Positions 1 to 7,304 of a DNA stretch of 35,175 bases are shown one piece after another. The notes under the pieces are model-generated. The model made no database searches, was not told the DNA's origin, and saw only the letters and a program-made list of their open reading frames with translations. Origin of the DNA: Microbacterium sp. (GTDB taxonomy: Bacteria; Actinomycetota; Actinomycetes; Actinomycetales; Microbacteriaceae); assembly GCA_017744855.1 (NCBI GenBank), contig JAGIAK010000020.1, positions 1-35,175 of the forward strand, given 5' to 3'. Every line of letters begins with the position of its first letter. Within the stretch, counting starts at the first letter, position 1. A program made the translations under genes and the position numbers.

Positions 1-2
1 AC

Positions 3-92
3 GGCTACTCGGGCGGCGACCCGGGGCAGGGGCTCGCGACCAAACGGTGGCTGCTCGAACACGAAGGGGTGCTGCCGAGGAGCCTGTTCTGA
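3..92 (+). CDS. C-terminal end of an unidentified protein (5' end outside window)
   Basis: An open frame runs from the window edge to a TGA at 90-92 and encodes 29 residues ending in VLPRSLF. It is polar and charged, with a Gly-rich start (GYSGGDPGQG) followed by a probable helix (LATKRWLLEHEG). No domain can be recognised from so short a tail. The frame is chosen because the other two frames give Arg/Cys-rich translations unlike actinobacterial protein. Whether it is a real C-terminus depends on the sequence to the left. Confidence 0.45.
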   Translation, partial: GYSGGDPGQGLATKRWLLEHEGVLPRSLF

Positions 93-170
93 CTCGGCCC
101 CACGCGCCCGATCGAGTCGCCGCGGAGGAATGCGGCGAGCGCGGACGAGAAAACGTGAAGCAGAATCGCG

Positions 171-413
171 GTGGTGGACGTGGCGACGACGACGGGCAGC
201 GTGACGACCCTGGAGCTCCGCACCGCTCTCGGCGAGGGGTCCGATCTCGGCGACGAGTTCGTGCAACAGGTCGACATCGACACGGAGTCCGGCCGCATCG
301 TCGGCTATCGCGACTCCTACCCGAGCAGATCGACGAGGGCGCTGCCCGCAGACGTGCCGTGGACCTCGTGGTCGATCGAGGTCAGCGTCGTCGACGCTGC
401 GCCTCAGCCCTGA
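171..413 (+). pseudogene. NTF2/SnoaL-like fragment (possible truncated gene)
   Basis: An 80-codon frame with GTG start options at 171, 174 and 180 and no clear ribosome binding site. Its middle (VQQVDIDTESGRIVGYRDSY) resembles the last two beta strands of SnoaL/NTF2-like proteins, where a dGrI-x-x-y-rDy pattern is usual. Such proteins are normally about 110-150 residues, so the N-terminal helices are missing. The same frame is closed by TGA at 156-158, and the preceding gene ends at 92, leaving no room for the missing half. I infer a decayed remnant. A genuine short protein, or a frameshift in the sequence, is also possible. Confidence 0.35.
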
Positions 414-418
414 GGGAC

Positions 419-453
419 GACGGGGGACGGATGCCGCGGCATCCGCCCCCGTC
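419..453 (+). terminator. Strong hairpin upstream of thrC
   Basis: Near-perfect inverted repeat: GACGGGGG (419-426) pairs with CCCCCGTC (446-453), and CGGATGCCG (428-436) with CGGCATCCG (437-445), with A427 the only unpaired base. There is no T run, as is common for actinobacterial terminators. It probably ends transcription entering from the left and insulates thrC. Apart from this hairpin, the NTF2-like fragment and a weak -10, the gap from 93 to 541 shows nothing else. Confidence 0.55.
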
Positions 454-498
454 CGCATGCACAGCATCCGCTCGTGTCATCCGCACCCGCGCACCTGC

Positions 499-504
499 GA
501 GAAT
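499..504 (+). promoter_or_regulatory. Possible extended -10 for thrC
   Basis: TGC followed by GAGAAT resembles an extended -10 (TGn-TAnnnT) about 38 bases before the thrC start. No good -35 is visible. Weak assignment based on position and partial match only. Confidence 0.25.
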
Positions 505-541
505 GGAGGAGCCCGCGCCGATCCCGACCTGAGGAGCTCCC

Positions 542-1945
542 GTGCAGTACATCTCGACCCGAGGCGGCATGCAGCCGCTGCCGTACTGCGAGACGCTGCT
601 CGAAGGGCTGGCGACCGACGGCGGACTCGCGGTCCCCGAGGTCATGCCGACGGTCGACGGGGAGACGCTGGAGCGCTGGCGCGCCCTCACTTACCCGCAG
701 CTCGCCACCGAGGTGCTGGGCCTGTTCGCCACCGACATCCCGCGCGACGACCTCGCCCGGATGACCGAGGCGGCGTACGCGCCGTTCCCCGGTCCGGTCG
801 TGCCGCTGCGCGACATCGACGGCGGGCTCACGCTCGTCGGTCTCTCGGAGGGCCCCACGCTGGCGTTCAAGGACATGGCGATGCAGTTCCTCGGCCAGGT
901 CGTCGAGTACGCGCTGGAGCGCAAGGGCTCCGTGCTGAACATCCTCGGCGCCACGTCCGGCGACACCGGCTCCGCGGCCGAGCACGCACTGCGCGGCAAG
1001 GACCGCATCTCCGTGTTCATGCTGTCGCCGCAGGGTCGCATGAGCGCGTTCCAGCGCGCGCAGATGTTCTCCCTCGACGACGCGAATGTGCACAACATCG
1101 CCGTCGACGGCGTCTTCGACGACTGCCAGAACCTCGTCAAGGAGCTCGCCGGCGACCTCGACTTCAAGCGCTCCCAGCACCTGGGCGCGGTGAACTCCAT
1201 CAACCTCGCCCGCATCACGGCGCAGGTCGTCTACTACTTCTGGGCCTGGCTGCGGGCGACGGATGCCGGCGGCTGGACCGAGCTGTCGTTCACGGTGCCG
1301 TCTGGCAACTTCGGCAACATCCTCTCGGGCTTCTACGCCAAGCAGATGGGCCTGCCGATCCGCCGTCTCGTGCTCGCCGCCAACGAGAACAACGTGCTCG
1401 ACGAGTTCTTCCGCACCGGCGTCTACCGTCCGCGCAGCGCGGCGCAGACCCTCGCGACCTCCAGCCCGTCGATGGACATCTCCAAGGCGTCCAACCTCGA
1501 GCGCTTCATCTTCGAGCTCGTCGACCGCGATCCGGCCCGCGTGGTCGGCGCCTGGCGCGACCTCGACGAGCAGGGCCACTTCGACTTCTCCGCCGAACTC
1601 GCCCGCTTCGCCGACGAGTTCGGCATCGTCAGCGGCACATCCACGCACGCCGACCGTCTCGCGACCATCCGCGAGGTGTACGAGGAGTCCGGTGACGTCA
1701 TCGACCCGCACACGGCCGACGGCGTGAAGGTCGCTCGCGAGTACGTCGAGTCCGGGGTGCCGATGCTCGTGCTGGAGACCGCGAAGCCCGAGAAGTTCGC
1801 CGAGACGATCCGCGAGGCGATCGGCGTCGAGCTCACCTATTCGCCGGAGCTGCAGGAGATGCTCGACGCCCCGCAGCACGTCACCGAGCTGGCCGACGAC
1901 GCCGCAGCGCTACGCGCTTTCATCGAGGAGCACGCCCTGCGCTGA
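542..1945 (+). CDS. thrC: Threonine synthase
   Basis: Converts O-phosphohomoserine to threonine with pyridoxal phosphate, the last step of threonine synthesis in the cytoplasm. The 467-residue product has the N-terminal pattern of the long ThrC class (STRGG near residue 5, LATDGGLAVP near 25). The PLP-binding lysine is K110 in LAFKDMAMQ, the phosphate loop is ATSGDTGSAA just after it, and PSGNFGNILSG lies in the middle. Its length matches the E. coli/yeast-type class. The GTG start at 542 is set by GAGGAG at 531-536, five bases upstream. The gene stands alone: a hairpin lies upstream and a repeat-rich double hairpin follows the stop codon. No other threonine-pathway gene is in the window. Identification is secure. 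Confidence 0.95.
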   Translation: MQYISTRGGMQPLPYCETLLEGLATDGGLAVPEVMPTVDGETLERWRALTYPQLATEVLGLFATDIPRDDLARMTEAAYAPFPGPVVPLRDIDGGLTLVGLSEGPTLAFKDMAMQFLGQVVEYALERKGSVLNILGATSGDTGSAAEHALRGKDRISVFMLSPQGRMSAFQRAQMFSLDDANVHNIAVDGVFDDCQNLVKELAGDLDFKRSQHLGAVNSINLARITAQVVYYFWAWLRATDAGGWTELSFTVPSGNFGNILSGFYAKQMGLPIRRLVLAANENNVLDEFFRTGVYRPRSAAQTLATSSPSMDISKASNLERFIFELVDRDPARVVGAWRDLDEQGHFDFSAELARFADEFGIVSGTSTHADRLATIREVYEESGDVIDPHTADGVKVAREYVESGVPMLVLETAKPEKFAETIREAIGVELTYSPELQEMLDAPQHVTELADDAAALRAFIEEHALR

Positions 1946-1970
1946 GCCGGCATCCCTCCGCTCTTCCCGC

Positions 1971-2046
1971 GACGCCCCACCTGACCGACGACGCCCCACC
2001 TGACGGGCGTCTGCCAGGTGGGGCGTCGTCGCGCAGGTGGGGCGTC
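1971..2046. repeat. Repeat element A: 19-nt tandem units plus inverted copies
   Basis: Two 19-nt units at 1971-1989 and 1990-2008 (variants of GACGCCCCACCTGACGGAC) are followed by two inverted copies of the core at 2015-2030 and 2034-2046 (CAGGTGGGGCGTC). The inner arms 1987-2002 and 2015-2030 are a perfect 16-bp inverted repeat with a 12-nt loop; the outer arms 1971-1983 and 2034-2046 match over 13 bp. The element can form nested hairpins and may terminate thrC transcription. A sister element with three units lies at 9863-9957. Confidence 0.85.
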
Positions 2047-2090
2047 GGGCGTTGAGGTGAGGGCGAGCGCGAAGCGACAGGCGTAGTGCG

Positions 2091-2130
2091 ATGTGCACAT
2101 ACGAGGCTCATCTTCGTGCGTAATGCACAT
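2091..2130. promoter_or_regulatory. Candidate operator pair upstream of the hydantoin-type operon
   Basis: TGCACAT occurs at 2094-2100 and again at 2124-2130, exactly 30 bp apart (about three helical turns). The first lies within a perfect 10-bp palindrome, ATGTGCACAT (2091-2100). The spacing and palindromy suggest a regulator binding on one DNA face. A weak promoter, TTCGAG (2132-2137), 16-bp spacer, TACTGT (2154-2159), lies immediately downstream, so the second site would abut its -35. The PucR-type protein encoded at the end of the operon is the obvious candidate ligand; that link is inference. Confidence 0.45.
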
Positions 2131-2195
2131 GTTCGAGCGGAGGGTGGCGTCACTACTGTGGCCGAAAACCCGTCCCTCCTCTCGAAGGATCCCTC

Positions 2196-3527
2196 ATGGC
2201 ACGCACGGCGCACGCAGACGACTTCGCGCTCTCCCGGGTGACACCGGACGCGCGCAAGCCCTGGTTCGGAATCGCAGTGCAGCGATTCGGCCAGGTCTCC
2301 GCCCTCTCGCAGTTCCTCCTCGGCGCGACACTCGGTTACAGCATGACCTTCGGCGAGGCCGTCCTCGCCTTCCTCTTCGGCTCGCTCATCCTCGAGGTGA
2401 TCATGTGCGTTGTCGGCTTCATCGGGCAGCGAGAGGGGCTCAACACCGCCCTCCTCGCCCGCTGGACCGGCTTCGGCGAGATCGGCGCCTCGCTGGTCGG
2501 CCTGGCCATCGGCATCAGCCTCATCGGCTGGTTCGGCATCCAGTCCGCCATCTCCGCACAGTCGCTCGACGCCCTCATGCCCGGCGCCCTTCCGGTGTGG
2601 GCGTGGAGCCTCATCTTCGGCCTCGTCGTCACCGCGATCGTCGCGTTCGGCTTCGTCGGGATGCAGTGGCTGGCGAACGTCACGGTGCCGCTGTTCCTCA
2701 TCCTGGTCGGCTGGTCGGTCATCTCCGAGCTCACCCGCCACGACATCGGCGAGCTCCTCACGGGTCCGGCGCCCGGTCCGGCCATGAGCGTCTGGGCCGG
2801 CACCGGCATCGTCGCCGGAGGCCTCATCGTCGGCGCCATCATCACCGGCGACATGACGCGCTTCAACCGCTCCCGCGGTGACGTCATCAAGCAGACCGTC
2901 GTCGGCGTCTCCCTCGGCGAGTTCGTCATCGGCCTCGCCGGCGTGCTGCTGGCCCACGCCGCGGGCACGGGCGACATCGTCGCCATCGTCACCTCGTCGG
3001 TCGGCTTCATCGGCCTGTTCATCGTGCTCACCGGCACGCTGAAGATCAACGACTGGAACCTGTACTCGTCGACCCTGGGCCTGGTCAACTTCATCTCCAC
3101 CGCCTTCGGCAAGAACCTCCACCGCGTCACCACGACCATCGTGCTGGGCGTGGTCGGATCGATCCTCGCCGCCGTCGGCATCCTGGGGCAGTTCACCGAG
3201 TTCCTCATCGTGCTCAGCGTCGCGTTCCCGCCGATCGCCGGCATCATGGTCGCCGAGTACTACGTGGTCCGCCGCTGGCGTGGCGACCTCGACGCCACGC
3301 GCGACGAGGGCACGCTGCCGGCCACCGCTCCGCGCATCGTCCCGGCGACAATCATCGTCTGGCTCGTGTCGTCGCTCGTCGGCTACTTCGTCACATGGGG
3401 CATCCCGTCGCTGCTGAGCCTGTTCCTGTCGATGGCCCTCTACATCGTCGCCGGCAAGCTCGGGCTGGTCAGGGGCGTCGGCGTCGCGACCACACGCCAG
3501 GCCGCCCCGGTCGAGGCCACGGCCTGA
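2196..3527 (+). CDS. NCS1-family permease (cytosine permease-like)
   Basis: Inner-membrane transporter of the nucleobase:cation symporter-1 family, which imports cytosine, purines, allantoin or hydantoins by cation symport. The 443-residue product has about twelve hydrophobic segments, starting with a helix around residues 32-60 (SQFLLGATLGYSM), then conserved patches such as GWFGIQ and ITGDMTRF. A short charged N-terminus and an Ala/Thr-rich tail lie at the ends. The ATG at 2196 is preceded by GAAGGA at 2184-2189. It is the first gene of an operon with a hydantoinase-type ATPase 32 bases downstream, so the substrate is more likely a hydantoin-like ring than cytosine. Family assignment is firm; the substrate is inferred from context. 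Confidence 0.9.
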   Translation: MARTAHADDFALSRVTPDARKPWFGIAVQRFGQVSALSQFLLGATLGYSMTFGEAVLAFLFGSLILEVIMCVVGFIGQREGLNTALLARWTGFGEIGASLVGLAIGISLIGWFGIQSAISAQSLDALMPGALPVWAWSLIFGLVVTAIVAFGFVGMQWLANVTVPLFLILVGWSVISELTRHDIGELLTGPAPGPAMSVWAGTGIVAGGLIVGAIITGDMTRFNRSRGDVIKQTVVGVSLGEFVIGLAGVLLAHAAGTGDIVAIVTSSVGFIGLFIVLTGTLKINDWNLYSSTLGLVNFISTAFGKNLHRVTTTIVLGVVGSILAAVGILGQFTEFLIVLSVAFPPIAGIMVAEYYVVRRWRGDLDATRDEGTLPATAPRIVPATIIVWLVSSLVGYFVTWGIPSLLSLFLSMALYIVAGKLGLVRGVGVATTRQAAPVEATA

Positions 3528-3559
3528 TCCGAAGAACGTCACACAAGGAAGCGAGAATC

Positions 3560-5107
3560 ATGCACATCGGCATCGACGTCGGCGGCACCAACACCGACGC
3601 CGTCCTCATGGACGGGACCCGCACGCTCGCGGGCGTCAAGCACTCCACCACGCCCGACGTGACCAGCGGGATCGTCCAGGCCATCGAGGACCTCCGCGCA
3701 GGACACGCGTTCGAGGGCGCCGAGATCGAAGCGGTGATGATCGGCACGACGCACTTCATCAACGCGCTCGTGCAGGCGAGCCGCCTTGCCCCGGTGGCGG
3801 CGCTGCGGCTCGGCCTGCCGGCGACCCGCGCACTGCCGCCGCTCGTGGACTGGCCGGAGGTCCTCGTCGAGGCGACGCAGGCGCGCAGCTACCTCGCGCA
3901 CGGCGGCTACGAGTTCGACGGACGTCCGATCTCGCCGCTCGACCCCGAGGAGCTGCGGGCGCACGCCGAGGACATGAAGTCCCACGGCATCCGCTCCGTC
4001 GCGATCTCGTCGGTGTTCAGCCCGGTCAACCACGACCTCGAGGTGCAGGCGGCCGAGATCGTCGCCTCGGTGCTCGGACCGGATGCCGCCATCTCGCTGT
4101 CGCACGAGATCGGCCGGATCGGTCTGCTGGAGCGCGAGAACGCCACGATCATCAACGCCGCGCTGCGCGAGCTCGCCTCGGAGATCGTCGACGGCCTCAC
4201 CTCGGCGGTGCGCGCGCAGGGCATCGACGCCCCCATCTTCCTCAGCCAGAACGACGGCACCCTCATGGACGAGGAGTACGTGCGCCGCTACCCGGTCGCC
4301 ACCTTCGCCTCGGGTCCGACGAACTCCATGCGCGGAGCTGCGGCGACGAGCGGGCTCGACGACTGCGCCGTGATCGACGTGGGCGGCACCACCGCCGACA
4401 TCGGCCTGCTCATCAACGGCTTCCCGCGCGAGACGGCGAACGAGGTCAAGGTCGCGGGCATCCGCACGAACTTCCGGATGCCGGATGTGCTGTCGCTCGG
4501 CATCGGCGGCGGCAGCATCGTCGACGAGGAGACGGCGGAGGTGGGGCCGGCATCCGTCGGCTACCGCCTCACCAGCGAGGCGCTCGTCTTCGGCGGGTCC
4601 ACCCTCACCGCCACCGACATCGCGGTGGCCGCGGGGCGCGCCCAGGTGGGGGACCCGTCGAAGGTCGCGCACCTCGACCCGGACTTCGTCGCCCGTGTGC
4701 TGGCCCGCATCGCCGAGCGCGTCTCGGAGGCCGTCGACCGGATGCGCACCTCGCCGGAGCCGATCGCCGTGGTCGCCGTCGGCGGCGGATCGATCCTGCT
4801 GCCAGACGAGCTGCCGCTGTTCGGCACCGTGCACCGTCCGCAGAACTACGCGGTGGCCAACGCCATCGGCGCGTCGATCGCCCAGGTCGGCGGCGAGATC
4901 GACAAGGTCTACGCGATCGAGCCGGGCCGTCGCGACGAGACGATCGCCGAGGTGCGCGCCGAGGCCGTCGACAAGGCGATCGCCGCCGGCGCCAAACCCG
5001 CGACCGTGTCGATCATCGACTTCGACGAGGTGCCGATCCCGTACCTCCCCGGCAACGCCACGCGCATCCGCGCGAAGGCGGTCGGCGACCTCGACATGGG
5101 GGTGTGA
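3560..5107 (+). CDS. Hydantoinase/oxoprolinase family protein (HyuA-type)
   Basis: Members of this family couple ATP hydrolysis to opening of cyclic amides such as N-methylhydantoin or 5-oxoproline. The 515-residue product shows the ASKHA nucleotide-binding fold: phosphate-1 motif IDVGGTNTD (residues 5-13), phosphate-2 motif VIDVGGTTADIG with D273, and a Gly-rich adenosine motif around G408-G410 (VGGGSILLP). It corresponds to HyuA alone; no HyuB-type subunit is encoded nearby. The ATG at 3560 is chosen over upstream starts because AAGGAAG lies at 3545-3551 and the IDVGGT motif should sit at the extreme N-terminus. It overlaps nothing and ends one base before the first DUF917 gene, indicating co-translation. 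The exact substrate cannot be read from the sequence. Confidence 0.9.
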   Translation: MHIGIDVGGTNTDAVLMDGTRTLAGVKHSTTPDVTSGIVQAIEDLRAGHAFEGAEIEAVMIGTTHFINALVQASRLAPVAALRLGLPATRALPPLVDWPEVLVEATQARSYLAHGGYEFDGRPISPLDPEELRAHAEDMKSHGIRSVAISSVFSPVNHDLEVQAAEIVASVLGPDAAISLSHEIGRIGLLERENATIINAALRELASEIVDGLTSAVRAQGIDAPIFLSQNDGTLMDEEYVRRYPVATFASGPTNSMRGAAATSGLDDCAVIDVGGTTADIGLLINGFPRETANEVKVAGIRTNFRMPDVLSLGIGGGSIVDEETAEVGPASVGYRLTSEALVFGGSTLTATDIAVAAGRAQVGDPSKVAHLDPDFVARVLARIAERVSEAVDRMRTSPEPIAVVAVGGGSILLPDELPLFGTVHRPQNYAVANAIGASIAQVGGEIDKVYAIEPGRRDETIAEVRAEAVDKAIAAGAKPATVSIIDFDEVPIPYLPGNATRIRAKAVGDLDMGV

Positions 5108-5108
5108 C

Positions 5109-6197
5109 GTGAGCTGGACCATCACGCCCTCCCACATCGAGGGGCTCGCCCGTGGCGCCGCCGTGCTCGGCACCGGCGGAGGAGGCGACCCATACATCGG
5201 GGCTCTGCTCGCCCGCCAGGCCCTCGCCTCCGGCGGCGACGTCACCGTGGTCGGACTCGACGAGGTGCCTGAGGACGCGCTCGTGCTCTTCGTCGCCATG
5301 ATGGGTGCGCCCACGGTCATGGTCGAGAAGCTGCCCAGCCTCGACGAGGTCGTGGAGCCCGTGAAGGCTCTCGGCATCCACCTCGGCCGTCCGGTCACCC
5401 ACATCGCGTGCGCCGAGGTCGGGGGCGTGAACTCCACGATCCCGATCGCCGCCGCCGCGGCCCTGGGACTGCCGCTCGTCGACGCCGACGGCATGGGTCG
5501 CGCCTTCCCCGAACTGCAGATGGTGCTGCCCACGCTGTATGGCGTCACCGCATCCCCCCTCGCGTTCAGCGACGAGAAGGGCAACACCGGGGTGCTGCAG
5601 ACCGTCGACAACTCGTGGACCGAGCGCATCGCGCGCGTCGCCTGCGTCGAGATGGGCTGCTCGGTCATGATCTCCGGCTTCTCGATGTCGGGTGCAGCGG
5701 CGCAGGAGTCGCTGGTCTCGGGCTCCCTGTCGCGCTGCATCGCGATCGGCGAGCGCATCGCGCAGGCCCGTGACGAGAAGTCCGATCCCGTGGCCGCGGC
5801 GGTGGAGCTTCTCGGCGGGCGCGAGCTGTTCGACGGCAAGGTCGTCGACGTGCAGCGCGCCACCACTACGGGCTTCGCCCGCGGGCGCGCGCGGATCGAC
5901 GCGGAGGGCGGCGTTTCGCTGACCCTGCAGTTCCAGAACGAGCACCTCGTCGCCGAGCGCGACGGGGAGGTGCTCGCGACGACGCCGGACCTCATCATGG
6001 TGCTCGACGGTGAGTCCGGAGAGCCGATCACCACGGAGGGGCTGCGCTACGGACAGCGCGTCCGCGTCATCGCCGCCCCCGCCGACGAGCGATGGCACTC
6101 CGCCGAGGCGCTCGCCATGGTCGGCCCCGGTTACTTCGGCTACGATCTGCCTGCGCACCGTTTCGATGGCAGCGTGTCCACGGGGGAGGAGAAGTGA
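5109..6197 (+). CDS. DUF917 / S-methyl-thiohydantoin desulfurase family protein 1
   Basis: The 362-residue product belongs to Pfam DUF917 (PF06032), which I recall being renamed after S-methyl thiohydantoin desulfurase. Members usually sit beside HyuA-like ATPases. Visible conserved blocks are GTGGGGDPYIG (21-31), MMGAPTVMVEKLP, a GGVNS segment, DADGMGRAFPEL starting at D125, and the C-terminal PITTEGLRYGQRV. The GTG start at 5109 follows the hydantoinase stop by one base and the gene overlaps the next by four (GTGA), so translation is coupled. It closely resembles DUF917 copy 2. Desulfurase or hydrolase activity on a hydantoin-like ring is a family-based inference; the reaction here is unknown. 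Confidence 0.88.
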   Translation: MSWTITPSHIEGLARGAAVLGTGGGGDPYIGALLARQALASGGDVTVVGLDEVPEDALVLFVAMMGAPTVMVEKLPSLDEVVEPVKALGIHLGRPVTHIACAEVGGVNSTIPIAAAAALGLPLVDADGMGRAFPELQMVLPTLYGVTASPLAFSDEKGNTGVLQTVDNSWTERIARVACVEMGCSVMISGFSMSGAAAQESLVSGSLSRCIAIGERIAQARDEKSDPVAAAVELLGGRELFDGKVVDVQRATTTGFARGRARIDAEGGVSLTLQFQNEHLVAERDGEVLATTPDLIMVLDGESGEPITTEGLRYGQRVRVIAAPADERWHSAEALAMVGPGYFGYDLPAHRFDGSVSTGEEK

Positions 6198-7294
6198 GCT
6201 GGCAGCTCACCGCCGCCGATCTCCCCGACCTCGCCCGCGGTGCCACGCTGCTCGGCACGGGAGGCGGGGGAGACCCCTACATCGGCACGATGCTCGTGGA
6301 GCGGGTGCTCGGCGACGGGGCGATCACGATCCTCGATCCTGACGAGCTCGCCGACGACCTGTTCGTGATCCCCACGGCCCAGATGGGCGCGCCCACCGTC
6401 ATGGTCGAGAAGATCCCGGCCGGCACCGAGCCCACGCTCGCGCTGCGCACCCTGGAGGAGCACCTCGGCCGCAGGGCCGACGCCACCATGCCGATCGAGT
6501 GCGGCGGCATCAACTCGATGATCCCGCTCGTCGTCGCGGCCGAGACGGGGCTTCCCGTGGTGGACGCCGACGGAATGGGGCGGGCGTTCCCCGAGCTCTC
6601 GATGGAGACGTTCGCGGTCTACGGCGTGCACGGCTCACCGCTCGCCCTCGCGGGGGAGCGCGGAGAGAAGGTCGTCATCGACACCGGCGACGACGACCGC
6701 CAGATGGAATGGCTGGCTCGCGGCATCACGATCCGGCTCGGCGGGGTCGGCCACATCGCCGAGTACGCCATGACCGGAGCCGACGTGCGCCGCACCGCGG
6801 TGCCCCGCACGATCTCGATGGCGCTCGCCCTCGGCCGCGCCATCCGCCTGGCCCGCGAGGAGCACCGCTCGCCGTTCGATGCGATCGCCGACACCCTGTC
6901 GACCACGCTGTACCCGCACCTGCGCGAGCTGTGCGTCGGCAAGGTCGTCGATGTCGAGCGGCGCACCACCGAGGGGTTCGCCAAGGGCAGGGCGACCATC
7001 GCCCCGCTCGACGATGACGGCGGGACGTTCGAGATCGACTTCCAGAACGAGAACCTCGTCGCCCGCCACGGCGGACGGGTGGTCGCGATCGTGCCCGACC
7101 TCATCTGCGTCGTCGACCACGAGACCGCCGAACCCATCACGACCGAGGGACTCCGCTACGGTCAGCGCGTGCGGGTGCTCGGCATCTCCACGCCCGACAT
7201 GATGCGCACCCCGGCCGCGCTCGCCGCGTTCGGCCCGTCGGCGTTCGGTCTCGCGGAGGAGTTCGTCCCGGTCGAGACCCTGGCCGCGTCCTAG
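6194..7294 (+). CDS. DUF917 / S-methyl-thiohydantoin desulfurase family protein 2
   Basis: The second tandem DUF917 copy, 366 residues. It keeps every block of copy 1: GTGGGGDPYIG (21-31), QMGAPTVMVEKIP, CGGINSMIP, DADGMGRAFPEL from D124, GFAKGRA, FQNENLVA and PITTEGLRYGQRVRV. The GTG at 6194 overlaps the stop of copy 1 and gives the same MSW N-terminus as copy 1, which supports this start over a longer upstream extension. The two copies plausibly form a heteromeric enzyme or act on related substrates; neither can be decided from the sequence. The gene ends 10 bases before copy 3. Confidence 0.88.
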   Translation: MSWQLTAADLPDLARGATLLGTGGGGDPYIGTMLVERVLGDGAITILDPDELADDLFVIPTAQMGAPTVMVEKIPAGTEPTLALRTLEEHLGRRADATMPIECGGINSMIPLVVAAETGLPVVDADGMGRAFPELSMETFAVYGVHGSPLALAGERGEKVVIDTGDDDRQMEWLARGITIRLGGVGHIAEYAMTGADVRRTAVPRTISMALALGRAIRLAREEHRSPFDAIADTLSTTLYPHLRELCVGKVVDVERRTTEGFAKGRATIAPLDDDGGTFEIDFQNENLVARHGGRVVAIVPDLICVVDHETAEPITTEGLRYGQRVRVLGISTPDMMRTPAALAAFGPSAFGLAEEFVPVETLAAS

Positions 7295-7297
7295 GCT
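7292..7297 (+). promoter_or_regulatory. -10-like TAGGCT before DUF917 copy 3
   Basis: TAGGCT lies seven bases before the ATG at 7305, overlapping the stop codon of DUF917 copy 2. The same hexamer and spacing occur before other genes in this window, suggesting an internal leaderless promoter that could express copy 3 and the regulator separately from the operon. No good -35 is visible. Confidence 0.4.
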
Positions 7298-7304
7298 GGA
7301 GCGC

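Noticed and set aside
404..1879. Long minus-strand open frame opposite thrC (491 codons)
   Set aside because: Arg/Glu/His/Val-rich translation without domains; a mirror of the GC-rich codon bias of thrC.
1971..2046. Repeat element A as a CRISPR array
   Set aside because: Units are directly adjacent with no spacers and are followed by inverted copies; no cas genes are nearby.
3395..3559. Upstream extension of the hydantoinase
   Set aside because: It overlaps the permease C-terminus, is Arg-rich, and would place the IDVGGT motif far from the N-terminus; a ribosome binding site precedes 3560.
3539..6034. Minus-strand frame of 831 codons opposite the hydantoinase and DUF917 genes
   Set aside because: Low-complexity Ser/Arg/Asp composition and complete overlap with well-supported genes on the other strand.
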